Numbered from the stretch's first letter, positions 1 through 7,726 are shown. The stretch is 8,516 nt of DNA from Sphingomonadales bacterium (GCA_024636595.1 JAGXGT010000006.1:1-8516), one strand, 5' to 3'. Translations and numbers: made by a program. The notes: generated by a model from the sequence alone, not told the origin.

Positions 1-1
1 G

Positions 2-1402
2 ATATTGACCTATGAACTAATTGGTACCACGAGCCCCACCATCCGCGACGATAGCATTGCTCCGGGCAGCTTTGACGGCTCCATGGCTGTCTCGTTTGGC
101 GCTACCGACATCTTTATGGGTCTGGATGCCACGATCCTCTTTTCTAGTGATGTCTATGACATCTTGACGGCAGGCGGTTTGACTGCGCCGAGCATCCGTG
201 TTTTCCCGGACGGGCGGTTCGGCGGGCAAGCCGACCTTCCAGACGGCGTCGGCATTGCCTGCAACCAGGGGGACTGCCGTTTTGTATTCGAAGGCTTTCT
301 TGCCGGCGATGGAGCGAGCCACGCCGGACTTGCCTATACCATCCGCGATGACCGCAGTAACAACGTCACCAAATGGATCGATGGCAGCGCGGCCTTCCGT
401 AAAGCGGGTGATGGCGGTGGTGATCCGACGCCTCCCCCACCTTCAGGCACCGTCCGCGAAAAACAATATGTTGTATATGCTGCTGGCAACAATATCGGCA
501 TCGACTCACGGACTCCGGCACCCAACCAGACTCCGCCTTTTCCGCTCAATGTGACTTATTCAGCCAGCGGCGCTCCGATCGCCTATGAATGGAGCACACG
601 AGAATCGCCGACGATCGGCACCGCGAAGGAATTTGAATCAGGTTCGGTGGGCGATATCATTGGTTGGACCCGCTGGGCAGACGGAACCACCGGCGGTGCA
701 TTTTATAGCAACCCGAAAAAGACATTTGCAGCAAATCAGGGCTGGCACATCCTGGCGGGCTCTCCCGTGACCAATATCCCGACTTCGGGTTCGGTTACCT
801 ATGAATTGGTCGGCGCGACGGCACCGACGATCCGCGATGGCTCGCTGACACCCGGAAGTTTCAGCGGTAATCTTGCGGTCGCTTTTGGTGCCACGCCGAT
901 GGTTGGTTTCGATTTCGCTGTCGATATCGGCGGCTCCAGTTACAGCTTCGGCACTGCAGGAGGCTCGGCTGACGCCGGCAATGGCGGACGTCCGATTGAA
1001 ACTACCGGAGATTATGCGTTTACCTTTTTTGGCAATGACCTGCCAGTGACCGGCGCCGGTTCCATTTGCGGAGGCTCAGGCGCGTGCAACGCAAGCATGC
1101 GGGGTTTCCTCGCAGGCAATGGTGCCAGCCATGTCGGCGTCAGCTATACGTTCGGGAACGGCAGTTTCGACCAGCGTGTGGATGGTGTCGCGGCATTTGG
1201 GCCGCCAGGGTTCTCCCCAACATCAGCAAGCCGCGCGCTTGATGACTGGTCCAACTGGACAGCGGGAACCGTCAATCTGGGTTCCCAATCAGGATTCGGT
1301 CAGATGTCTCACATCCGTGCCGACAATGGACTGGGAATCCTGTCTAGCGACAAGATCAGAAACTTCAGAGACAAGCTGGGTCCAGATTTCTGGTTCAAAT
1401 AG
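2..1402 (+). CDS. FecR-type C-terminal / TbpB-like repeat protein, 5' truncated by window edge
   Basis: The frame is open from the first bases to a TAG stop at 1400-1402. The TTG at position 5 lies inside the repeat, because the later copy of the repeat is preceded by more coding sequence, so the true start is upstream. About 466 residues are visible. Counting from the TTG codon, they form repeat A (1-131), a Pro-rich linker (about 135-148, with a PTPPPPSG run), a connecting domain with a WTRWADGTTGG stretch and a GWHILAGSP stretch, repeat B (264-398), and a 67-residue tail ending in FWFK. The order WxRW...GG / H-x-x-x-GSP / TSGSVTYELVGATAPT is familiar from C-terminal parts of large FecR-domain proteins of proteobacteria, whose barrel-like modules resemble transferrin-binding-protein-like domains. 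A surface or periplasmic location is likely. No signal peptide or FecR domain is visible here, so the full protein's identity is uncertain. Function is unknown. Confidence 0.75.
   Translation: MLTYELIGTTSPTIRDDSIAPGSFDGSMAVSFGATDIFMGLDATILFSSDVYDILTAGGLTAPSIRVFPDGRFGGQADLPDGVGIACNQGDCRFVFEGFLAGDGASHAGLAYTIRDDRSNNVTKWIDGSAAFRKAGDGGGDPTPPPPSGTVREKQYVVYAAGNNIGIDSRTPAPNQTPPFPLNVTYSASGAPIAYEWSTRESPTIGTAKEFESGSVGDIIGWTRWADGTTGGAFYSNPKKTFAANQGWHILAGSPVTNIPTSGSVTYELVGATAPTIRDGSLTPGSFSGNLAVAFGATPMVGFDFAVDIGGSSYSFGTAGGSADAGNGGRPIETTGDYAFTFFGNDLPVTGAGSICGGSGACNASMRGFLAGNGASHVGVSYTFGNGSFDQRVDGVAAFGPPGFSPTSASRALDDWSNWTAGTVNLGSQSGFGQMSHIRADNGLGILSSDKIRNFRDKLGPDFWFK
5..397 (+). repeat. Repeat A of TbpB-like module (protein level)
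   Basis: This is the first copy of an approximately 130-residue module. It opens with TYELIGTTSPTIRD, ends with DGSAAF, and has GFLAGDGASHAGLAYT in between. A Cys pair (Cys86 and Cys91, counted from the TTG at position 5) sits just before the GFLAG segment. The DNA of the two copies is clearly diverged, so this is an old duplication. Confidence 0.8.
794..1198 (+). repeat. Repeat B of TbpB-like module (protein level)
   Basis: This is the second copy of the module. It opens with VTYELVGATAPTIRD, contains GFLAGNGASHVGVSYT, and ends with DGVAAF. Like repeat A it has a Cys pair (Cys355 and Cys361) directly before the GFLAG segment, which suggests a conserved disulfide hairpin. Confidence 0.8.
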
Positions 1403-1418
1403 CCCTCTGTGCCAGATA

Positions 1419-1463
1419 GTTCGGGCCTGTCCATGAAGTCGCCTGCAGAGGACGGGCCGGAAC
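1419..1463 (+). terminator. Candidate stem-loop terminator after the repeat-protein gene
   Basis: Positions 1419-1432 can pair with 1450-1463, giving 14 positions with one G-G mismatch and one G-U wobble around a 17-base loop. It begins 16 bases after the upstream stop codon. No run of T follows, so it may be a weak terminator or an mRNA-stabilising 3' hairpin. Confidence 0.4.
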
Positions 1464-1571
1464 TTCGCGATGCACGCTTAACAGACTTTGTCATCTATCT
1501 AACAGGTGGTGTAACTGGTGAAACACTGCCAGCACCGCCAATTTGATCCTGCAATATCTAGCACATCAAAC

Positions 1572-1577
1572 AAGGGG
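1572..1577 (+). promoter_or_regulatory. Ribosome binding site deciding the start at 1588
   Basis: AAGGGG lies 10 bases before the ATG at 1588. An in-frame ATG at 1543 has no such site and would put 15 extra residues in front of a clean signal peptide, so the 1588 start is preferred. Confidence 0.65.
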
Positions 1578-1587
1578 TACGTATATC

Positions 1588-2481
1588 ATGAAAAGCAAAA
1601 AATTTATCGCATCGGCGGCCGCTGTAATCGCCGTCTCAGCAATGGCCGCTTCACCCGCGCTCGCGGCTAAGGGAAAAGCTGAAGCCGAGGTGATGAAATG
1701 TGACACCTCCCACGGCACAATCGCGATCACCGACGGGGATACACAGGGCTGGACCAAATTCGGCCTGTCGAGCCCGCGCGGTATGCTTGGCGCAATTGTG
1801 CAGGAATCAGGCTGCTTCACGCTGCACACCGGCGCTGACGGACAACCTGCCAATTATCTACTGTCCGCGATTGCCGGTTCGCAGGAAGAAATCGACCAGA
1901 CCATGAATATGGCAAAAGGCGCTTTGACCGAAGGGCTTGTCCGGTCAGGAGCAGTCGGAACGGTGCTCAGCAAAGTTCCGATGGGCGGCGCGCTGATTGG
2001 AATGTTTGGTGGCCTTGGCGGTAAAAAGAAAACCATTACCGCAGGCTTGCGGCTGATGAATCCGGCCAATGGACAAACCCTGATTTCGGGCAGTGGCCAA
2101 AGCCAGAAATCGACCATCAAGGTTCTGAGCGGCGCCGACTGGGTGGCCGCAAGTCAGGGCCAATTCGGACAATATAGTTCGTCAGAGGACGGCAAGATGG
2201 TAGCAAGCGCATTCATCGAAGCCTTTAACGGCTTGGCATTACAGGCCGGCGCTTTAAGTGCTGTCCAACAAGCTGCAACGCCAGTTTCTGCGCCAACCGC
2301 CAGCTATACCGTCGCGGTAGACACCAAGATGGTCAATGGACCTGCCGAGACAGCTTCCGAAGTCCGGGATCTGCGCGCCGACACAAAGCTAATCCCGACA
2401 GGCAACAAGGAAGGCCTGTTTGTTGAAGTTACCGACAATTACGGCACCAAGGGATGGGTTTCAGTCGAAGACCTGCGCTAA
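1588..2481 (+). CDS. Exported CsgG-like protein with C-terminal SH3 domain
   Basis: The product has 297 residues. It starts with a classic Sec signal peptide (MKSKK, a hydrophobic core, then ASPALA, with a likely cut after Ala26), and there is no lipobox. Residues about 36-220 resemble CsgG-type proteins of alphaproteobacteria. Visible features include GWTKFGLSSPRGML, a GCFTLH strand, a YLLSAIAG strand, a Gly-rich segment at about 130-145, an LRLMNPANGQTLISGSG strand pair, and a closing helix SEDGKMVASAFIEAFNGL. In CsgG relatives the matching positions build a periplasmic alpha/beta domain. Residues 238-297 look like a bacterial SH3 domain (VAVDTKMVNGPAETASEV ... GLFVEV ... KGWVSVEDLR), often a cell-wall or peptide binding fold. 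Two cysteines (38 and 76) could form a disulfide. It has its own RBS and terminator, so it is probably monocistronic. A periplasmic role is likely, but the substrate is unknown. The CsgG relation is from pattern memory and is moderately sure. Confidence 0.75.
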   Translation: MKSKKFIASAAAVIAVSAMAASPALAAKGKAEAEVMKCDTSHGTIAITDGDTQGWTKFGLSSPRGMLGAIVQESGCFTLHTGADGQPANYLLSAIAGSQEEIDQTMNMAKGALTEGLVRSGAVGTVLSKVPMGGALIGMFGGLGGKKKTITAGLRLMNPANGQTLISGSGQSQKSTIKVLSGADWVAASQGQFGQYSSSEDGKMVASAFIEAFNGLALQAGALSAVQQAATPVSAPTASYTVAVDTKMVNGPAETASEVRDLRADTKLIPTGNKEGLFVEVTDNYGTKGWVSVEDLR

Positions 2482-2515
2482 TTGCGACCCGAGCGCAGCG
2501 ACATCGCTGATAAGG

Positions 2516-2554
2516 AAGGGCGTCCTCTATCCCAGAGGGCGTCCTTTCAATTTT
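2516..2554 (+). terminator. Intrinsic terminator between convergent genes
   Basis: Positions 2516-2527 pair with 2535-2546 in a 12-pair stem containing two G-U wobbles. A short loop and then a T-rich tail (TTCAATTTT) follow. It lies 34 bases after the stop of the SH3 protein gene. Read on the minus strand the two wobbles become A-C mismatches and no T-run follows, so it mainly serves the plus-strand gene. Confidence 0.75.
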
Positions 2555-2574
2555 CACGTGCTTCCGGAAATCGC

Positions 2575-5484
2575 CTAATCACCGATCAGGATAAACGGGG
2601 CCCAGACCGCTGGATGGGCCGCGCCGGGAACGGCCGGGTCCGCCATCAATTTCAATTGCGCCTGCCGCAAGGCCTCGGCCCGGGTCATGCCATTTTTAGC
2701 ATTTTTTACTGTCTCCACCGAAAGAATCGCTGCCGCATCGTCCCGAACTGGCCAGTGCGAAAGCAGCAGCGATCGCGTCCCGGCCAACCGGAATGCTTTC
2801 GCAAGGCCGGAATAGGTCGGAGCACTGGCATCGAGGCCGCCGCTGCTATTGCAAGCCGACAGGATGACCCAGTCGACCGGGATCGAAAGGCGTGAAATTT
2901 CGCTGGCGGTCAGCAAACCATCATCAAGGCTATTGGCCGTGGCCGGAGGCGTCAGGACCAGCGCGGGTTCCGACAGCCCGTCGATCTCGCCGCTGGTCAA
3001 TCCGTGGGTTGCAAACGCAACCACCGAAAAGTTGGAAAAGTCGAATGATTTGGCCGATGTTTCGGTCAGGTCAGAACCGGTAATAAGGGTGGAATTGTCA
3101 TTGCCGAAGACCGCACTCAGCCTGTTCAGTTCTTCCTTGCTTGATGGCAGGCTAGGCAAATTTGCGAGGGATTCGATATTCACCTCTCCACCTCTGAACA
3201 GGCTGGCGATCTGCAACGTGCCCTGATTCTTTTGGGAAAGCGCAGGGTTTCCGAAACCTGCAAAGCGCAGGGATGAAGGACGCGATTTTGTCACTAGCTG
3301 GCTATTAAAACCGGAAAATATCGCGATCGACTTGTCCCGAACAAGCCAGGGGGTCTCATCGCTTTGCCCGCCGCCGGTTACCAGCAGCGCTGGAGAGATT
3401 GACGCCAGCAGGCCGCTTGCAGGAAACAGCAATTCCTTTTTGTCCGCCAGACCCTCATATAGAGTCTCCGGAAGGACAAGGGTGAACAGCTGATGGGCGG
3501 CTTCGCGATCAAAACGGGCAGGTTGCGCATACAGGCTGGCGCGTGCGTCATCAATGCTCGTCCGGATCCGCTTGATCAGCGCGGCGGTTTCCCTTGGTGA
3601 ACTTTTGGCACTGCCCCAGGTGACGGCGTCCTTGGAAACCGCAATGGTCAATATCTCGGTCGATAATTCCAACGGGAAAATGACGGTTTGCTGATCGGTC
3701 AGCTGGGCCTGCAATTCGGCCAATGGCAGCGGTGATGGCCGACTGAGCGAAACATAGTCGGGAAAGCGGCCCGAGATTTCGTCGTCGATATCATCTATCT
3801 CGCGCTGAAGACTGGTCAATGTAGCGGTGAGACTGTTTGCCTCTCCGTCATTTTTGGTGACGGCGGTAATAATTTTTGCTCTGAGCGCATTGGCATCCTG
3901 CCGTTTGGTTTTCAGTTTAACCAACAGCGCTGAAACCTCGTCATTCTGGGCGGCTGCGCGGACTGCTAGGTCGGCATTTGCCTGCGCAAGCTCCGAAATC
4001 AACGCAAGCTGAGCTGCGCGAACCGCATCCTCTTTGGCATCGGATTCGACCGCAATTTTTGCAAACAGACCAAAGCCGACTTTCATCACTTCTGAAAGCG
4101 ATACCATCTCCGGGCGTCCTGCCGTGAGATTGAACATCTGCTTTTCGAGCCGCTCGGAAGCGCTTTTGGCCCATTGCAAAGCTTCGCTGTTTCGTCCTGC
4201 TGCTGACAACATCGCGGCGTAGCGCAATTCATCTTTCAACCGGTCCTGATGGCTGTCGGGCAAGGCTTTGATCAAACTGGCCATCGGCGCTTCTGCCGCC
4301 GCGACCGCTTCGGCCGGATCGCCGAATTGATAGATATGCCAGGCACGGGCTATTTCGGCACGGGCGATAGACGGCTCACCCGGTTCCATGGCAATTTTCA
4401 ATTCCTCAACCGCACGATCGTAAACCGGGAGACTGTTTTCTGAATGACCGGTTCGATCCATCAATGTCGCGAAAAAGACCCGGGACTGACCTTTCGCCCG
4501 AAAGTCGGCGACGCCGGACATGGTATCGGCGATATTTACAACTTCGCGCTGTAACGTGTAGGCTTCATCAAACTTTCCCTGCAATGTGAGCGCCGCGGTA
4601 AGCATCGACATGGGTTCATAAACCGAAGAGCTGTTGCGCCCGTGCAATCCCGCTTCGATTTCCATCTGACGGCGAAAAATACGTTCAGCATCAGCAAAGC
4701 GACCATTGCGGTACAACACGGCTCCCGAGGCGTTCAAGGCATAGCCGACTAGTGCGTGATCAGGCGGCAAAGCCTGCAGCGCGGCGACCGCGGCTTCATC
4801 AAGCACATCGCCGGCGCGGGGGTCATCCATGTAATGCATGTGCACGCCGCAGTTGATCGAATTGATATGCCGGAGGCGATCCGCTTCGGGCAAGGTCCGG
4901 CGGCCCAGTTCGGCTGCACGGCACATGGTCGCCATCGCCTCCGCCCGGTCTCCAAGCTTGAAACCCGCATAGGCCAGCGCGTTGAGCGCCAGAGCCATTT
5001 CGCCGCTTTCCTCGCCAAAAACATGAGTGACCCGGGCGATTGCCTTGTGCGCATAGAGTCTTGCACGTTCCACATTCTTCAGATCGGTCGAAATCAATGA
5101 GGCGTAACTCTCTAGATCGTAAATATAGTCTGCATCTTCGAGCCCGTTCGCATCGATAATGGCATAGGCCGCCTCGATATTCTGCCATCCCTGGTCAAAT
5201 TCTTCGGTGTAGAAATAGGCAACAGCCAAATTTTTGTGGGCCTGGGCTAGGATTGTTGGAGCAACCGAAGGATCAGCCTCGATTTTGCGGGTAAAATCCA
5301 GCCAGGTATCCTGTTCGATTTTGGGGTTGTCGAAACGGTCCCGCAACAGCAGCTGCCGGAATTCCTTTTCTATGGAATTGGCTGGCGTACTTGCGTTTGG
5401 CATAGCCGCATCGACAGTCGAAGCCGAAGCAGGACTGTATGTGAAAGCCGCCACGACAGCAGCCAGTAAGGACCAAACACGCAT
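2575..5484 (-). CDS. Exported TPR-CHAT domain protein (caspase-like peptidase)
   Basis: The product has 969 residues. The N-terminus (MRVWSLLAAVVAAFTYSPASA) is a probable Sec signal peptide cut near Ala21, which would place the protein in the periplasm or outside the cell. Residues about 60-510 are helical and TPR-like, for example the HKNLAVAYFYTEEFDQGW, LNASGAVLYRNGRFADAERI and LTLQGKFDEAYTLQREV segments. A coiled-coil-like stretch follows at about 525-570. Residues about 575-969 are a CHAT domain, with a first-half strand (QTVIFPLELSTEILTIAVS), LLFPASGLLASISPALL, FAGFGNPAL, and then the catalytic motifs ATHG (His827) and LSACNS (Cys878). SHWPVRDDAA and the closing WAPFILIGD are typical CHAT ends. 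The His/Cys dyad of clan CD peptidases is intact, so activity is plausible. The ATG has a GGGGG stretch 9 bases upstream. The gene is divergent from the two-component operon. The substrate is unknown. Confidence 0.9.
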   Translation of the reverse strand: MRVWSLLAAVVAAFTYSPASASTVDAAMPNASTPANSIEKEFRQLLLRDRFDNPKIEQDTWLDFTRKIEADPSVAPTILAQAHKNLAVAYFYTEEFDQGWQNIEAAYAIIDANGLEDADYIYDLESYASLISTDLKNVERARLYAHKAIARVTHVFGEESGEMALALNALAYAGFKLGDRAEAMATMCRAAELGRRTLPEADRLRHINSINCGVHMHYMDDPRAGDVLDEAAVAALQALPPDHALVGYALNASGAVLYRNGRFADAERIFRRQMEIEAGLHGRNSSSVYEPMSMLTAALTLQGKFDEAYTLQREVVNIADTMSGVADFRAKGQSRVFFATLMDRTGHSENSLPVYDRAVEELKIAMEPGEPSIARAEIARAWHIYQFGDPAEAVAAAEAPMASLIKALPDSHQDRLKDELRYAAMLSAAGRNSEALQWAKSASERLEKQMFNLTAGRPEMVSLSEVMKVGFGLFAKIAVESDAKEDAVRAAQLALISELAQANADLAVRAAAQNDEVSALLVKLKTKRQDANALRAKIITAVTKNDGEANSLTATLTSLQREIDDIDDEISGRFPDYVSLSRPSPLPLAELQAQLTDQQTVIFPLELSTEILTIAVSKDAVTWGSAKSSPRETAALIKRIRTSIDDARASLYAQPARFDREAAHQLFTLVLPETLYEGLADKKELLFPASGLLASISPALLVTGGGQSDETPWLVRDKSIAIFSGFNSQLVTKSRPSSLRFAGFGNPALSQKNQGTLQIASLFRGGEVNIESLANLPSLPSSKEELNRLSAVFGNDNSTLITGSDLTETSAKSFDFSNFSVVAFATHGLTSGEIDGLSEPALVLTPPATANSLDDGLLTASEISRLSIPVDWVILSACNSSGGLDASAPTYSGLAKAFRLAGTRSLLLSHWPVRDDAAAILSVETVKNAKNGMTRAEALRQAQLKLMADPAVPGAAHPAVWAPFILIGD

Positions 5485-5689
5485 TACAACAGACCCCCGA
5501 AATAATAATCCCCGGTGCGACCTTGAAACGATGATAATCCAGCCTCACGAATATGCAAAGCAAGATCGCAGCCCAAAGCCTCTAAATCGGGCACCACGAA
5601 CCTAACAGCATTTGTAACTGTATCTTCGCGGTCGTCGGCGGCTATAAACGTCTTCACTTGTTGCCAATAACAGTGGATTTAGTCTCGAA
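5485..5689. promoter_or_regulatory. Divergent intergenic region between CHAT gene and two-component operon
   Basis: These 205 bases separate two divergent start codons and must hold promoters for both directions. On the minus side, GGGGG at 5494-5498 is the likely RBS of the CHAT gene, and an A/T-rich TATTAT-type stretch lies just upstream of it. On the plus side there is TATAAA at 5643-5648 without a well-spaced -35 box. The tandem hexamers TGTAAC and TGTATC at 5613-5624 resemble the direct-repeat layout used by OmpR-family regulators, though the match is weak. The response regulator start has no clear RBS. I see no small gene here. Confidence 0.55.
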
Positions 5690-6373
5690 ATGACCAGCTT
5701 GCGCATTTTGCACGTAGAAGACGATTCGCAAGCGGCGATAATGGTGGCCGACACCCTGTCGCGGGTTGGCGACACCGTTGCAAATGCGGCCAATGGTAAA
5801 GATGGGCTTCGCCTGGCATCGGAAGAGCAGTTTGATCTGGTCATACTTGACCGGATGCTGCCGGATATGACCGGTATTGATATCGTCACCAAATTGCGCG
5901 CGGCCGGCATTTCAATCCCGGTTTTGATGCTGTCGGCGCTTGGCCGGACCGAAAACCGCATCGAGGGGCTGGATGCCGGAGTCGATGATTATCTCGCCAA
6001 ACCGTTTGAGCAGGAAGAGCTGATTGCCCGCGTTCGCGCACTGCACCGGCGAGCGACCGGGCAATCGCACAGCGCGGTGATCATTTTCGGCGATATGGAA
6101 TGTCATATCAAGGCGCGGACGGCGCACCGCCAGGGCAGGCATATCGCGCTTAGTCCCAAAGAGTTCGAACTATTCAAATATTTCATGCAAAATTCCGGAG
6201 AAGTGGTGACTCGCGAAATGCTGTTACGCGATGTCTGGAACCTGAACTTTGATCCGCAAACCAATGTCATAGATGTCAATGTCGGTCGGCTGCGCCGCAA
6301 GCTGGAAGAGGGTTTTGACAGCCCGGTTCTGGAGACAATCTGGGGGGCGGGATACCGTCTGCTGGCGGCCTGA
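5690..6373 (+). CDS. OmpR/PhoB-family response regulator
   Basis: The product has 227 residues, the usual length for this family. Residues 1-120 are a receiver domain with the acidic pair Asp11/Asp12, the phospho-acceptor Asp54 (VILDRMLPDMTG), the switch Ser82 (VLMLSALG) and Lys104 (YLAKPF). Residues about 130-227 are a winged-helix DNA-binding domain with LSPKEFELFKYFMQNSGEVVTREML, a DVNVGRLRRKLE recognition-helix region and a GAGYRL wing. It should be phosphorylated by the kinase encoded 2 bases downstream and act as a transcription factor. Its position next to the divergent CHAT gene makes that gene, and its own operon, the first candidate targets, which is inference. No strong Shine-Dalgarno site precedes the ATG, but the start fits the normal distance to the first receiver strand. 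Confidence 0.95.
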   Translation: MTSLRILHVEDDSQAAIMVADTLSRVGDTVANAANGKDGLRLASEEQFDLVILDRMLPDMTGIDIVTKLRAAGISIPVLMLSALGRTENRIEGLDAGVDDYLAKPFEQEELIARVRALHRRATGQSHSAVIIFGDMECHIKARTAHRQGRHIALSPKEFELFKYFMQNSGEVVTREMLLRDVWNLNFDPQTNVIDVNVGRLRRKLEEGFDSPVLETIWGAGYRLLAA

Positions 6374-6375
6374 TC

Positions 6376-7725
6376 ATGCGACTCATCAGCCGTATTTTTT
6401 CGACTCTATTTGGGCGTCTGAGCCTGTGGGTCGCAGTTGTCACCATAGTATCGGTCATCGCCCTTTACGCAATGACCTACTGGATAGTGCGCACCGAAAC
6501 CCAGCAGCAAATTGCCCGTGCGGTCGATACCGATATCGCGGGGCTTGCCGACATATATATTTCGGGCGGAGAGACCGAATTGACCAAGAGGCTGGAAGAC
6601 CGGCTCGATCTCATGCCGTCGGATGGAGAACGCTATTATTTGCTGGCATCTGCCAGCGGAAAAACAATTGCCGGCAATATCCCGCGCTGGCCTGAACTGT
6701 CTTCGGAGAATTCGGAAGCTGCCGTGATTGTCCTTTCGAGCAACAGGGCAATATTTGCCCGGGCGACCCAACTCGATCCTGACCTCAAGCTGGTGGTTGG
6801 GCAGGATTTGAGCGGGATGACGGTGCTGCTCAGCCGGATCGGCGCAGCATTTGCAATTGCCGGGGCCTTGCTGGTACTGGTCATCATACTGATCGGCTAT
6901 GGCGCAACGCTTCGGCTCAATCGCCGCATCGGCGCGATCAACGCTGCTTTTCGCGACATCAGCAGCGGCGAACTCGCCCGGCAAGTACCGGTCGACGGCC
7001 GCGGTGACGAGCTTGACGAACTGTCTCGCCACACCAACCAAATGACCGAACGGCTGTCGGCATTGATCGGTGCTCACCGGGATATTTCCGACAATACCGC
7101 GCACGAATTGCGTACCCCGCTGACGCATCTCGACACCCGTCTGGTGCAAGCGCTAAACGAGGTTAAAGAACCCGGTCAGATCGAAATATTGAATCGGGCG
7201 CGACAGGATATTCGCGATATTATCACGATGCTGGATTCGCTTCTCGATATCGCTTCCAGCCAGGCAAGAACGGGTGACCTGTCGGGCCTTTCGGAGATTG
7301 ACCTGACGGAAATTGCGACTTCCATGGCAGATCTGTTCGCCGAAAGCGCAGACGAATTGGGGATCGAATTCAAAAGTGATTTTACCGCCGACGTCAAAAT
7401 GCTGGCCGATCCAGCGCATATCCAGAGAATTCTTTCGAACCTGCTTGATAATGCGTTCAAATATGTCCCGCGTGGCGGCACGGTTCGCCTGTCCCTCCGG
7501 CCCGGCCCGGTGATTGTGGTACAGGACAATGGGCCCGGTGTACCATCCGCGTTACATGAGAAAATTTTTGAACGCTTTGCCAGAGTCGACAGCGGCGACA
7601 CACCCGGTCATGGTCTCGGGCTTGCCCTGTCGCAAGCCTTGGCGGAACGCAATGGCCTGACCATTGTCTGCCGCGACGCTTCGCCTGGCGCTCTATTCGA
7701 AGTCAAACCGGTAGGAGCAAGCTGA
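6376..7725 (+). CDS. Membrane sensor histidine kinase (HAMP, HisKA, HATPase)
   Basis: The product has 449 residues. Transmembrane segment 1 is at about 15-38. An extracytoplasmic sensor region of about 115 residues follows, with no recognised domain, and transmembrane segment 2 is at about 155-178. A HAMP linker (179-231) leads to the HisKA dimerisation helix with phospho-acceptor His243 in DNTAHELRTPLTHL. The ATPase domain keeps its N box (Asn359 in NLLDNAFKYV), its G1 box (Asp384 in QDNGPGVP) and its G2 box (GHGLGLALS from Gly411). All key residues are present, so it should be an active kinase or phosphatase for the upstream regulator. The gene starts 2 bases after the regulator stop and is followed 1 base later by the lipoprotein gene, so the three are surely one transcript. 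The signal is unknown. A short alpha/beta periplasmic sensor fits an envelope or small-molecule cue. Confidence 0.95.
   Translation: MRLISRIFSTLFGRLSLWVAVVTIVSVIALYAMTYWIVRTETQQQIARAVDTDIAGLADIYISGGETELTKRLEDRLDLMPSDGERYYLLASASGKTIAGNIPRWPELSSENSEAAVIVLSSNRAIFARATQLDPDLKLVVGQDLSGMTVLLSRIGAAFAIAGALLVLVIILIGYGATLRLNRRIGAINAAFRDISSGELARQVPVDGRGDELDELSRHTNQMTERLSALIGAHRDISDNTAHELRTPLTHLDTRLVQALNEVKEPGQIEILNRARQDIRDIITMLDSLLDIASSQARTGDLSGLSEIDLTEIATSMADLFAESADELGIEFKSDFTADVKMLADPAHIQRILSNLLDNAFKYVPRGGTVRLSLRPGPVIVVQDNGPGVPSALHEKIFERFARVDSGDTPGHGLGLALSQALAERNGLTIVCRDASPGALFEVKPVGAS
7713..7717 (+). promoter_or_regulatory. Ribosome binding site of lipoprotein gene, inside the kinase gene
   Basis: AGGAG lies 9 bases before the ATG at 7727 and overlaps the last codons of the kinase gene. 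It supports translational coupling and fixes this start. Confidence 0.7.
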
Positions 7726-7726
7726 C

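Noticed and set aside
1510..1517. TGTAACTG before the CsgG-like gene, also present at 5613-5620 before the regulator gene
   Set aside because: One shared 8-base word between two intergenic regions of about 200 bases each is expected by chance roughly half the time, so it is not evidence of co-regulation.
1543..1587. Upstream ATG giving a 312-residue version of the CsgG-like protein
   Set aside because: It has no RBS, and the extra residues would spoil a standard signal peptide that begins at 1588.
2482..2895. Plus-strand open frame directly after the SH3 protein stop
   Set aside because: It runs through the terminator and antisense to the conserved catalytic end of the CHAT gene. Its product is low-complexity and Arg-rich.
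2575..5484. Link of the TPR-CHAT protein to a CRISPR type III-E (Craspase) system
   Set aside because: The protein has a signal peptide, and no CRISPR array or Cas gene is present in the window.
6406..7149. Long open frame of 247 codons on the minus strand inside the kinase gene
   Set aside because: It is fully antisense to a kinase with all its motifs. Its translation is rich in Arg, Gln and Cys without recognisable domains.
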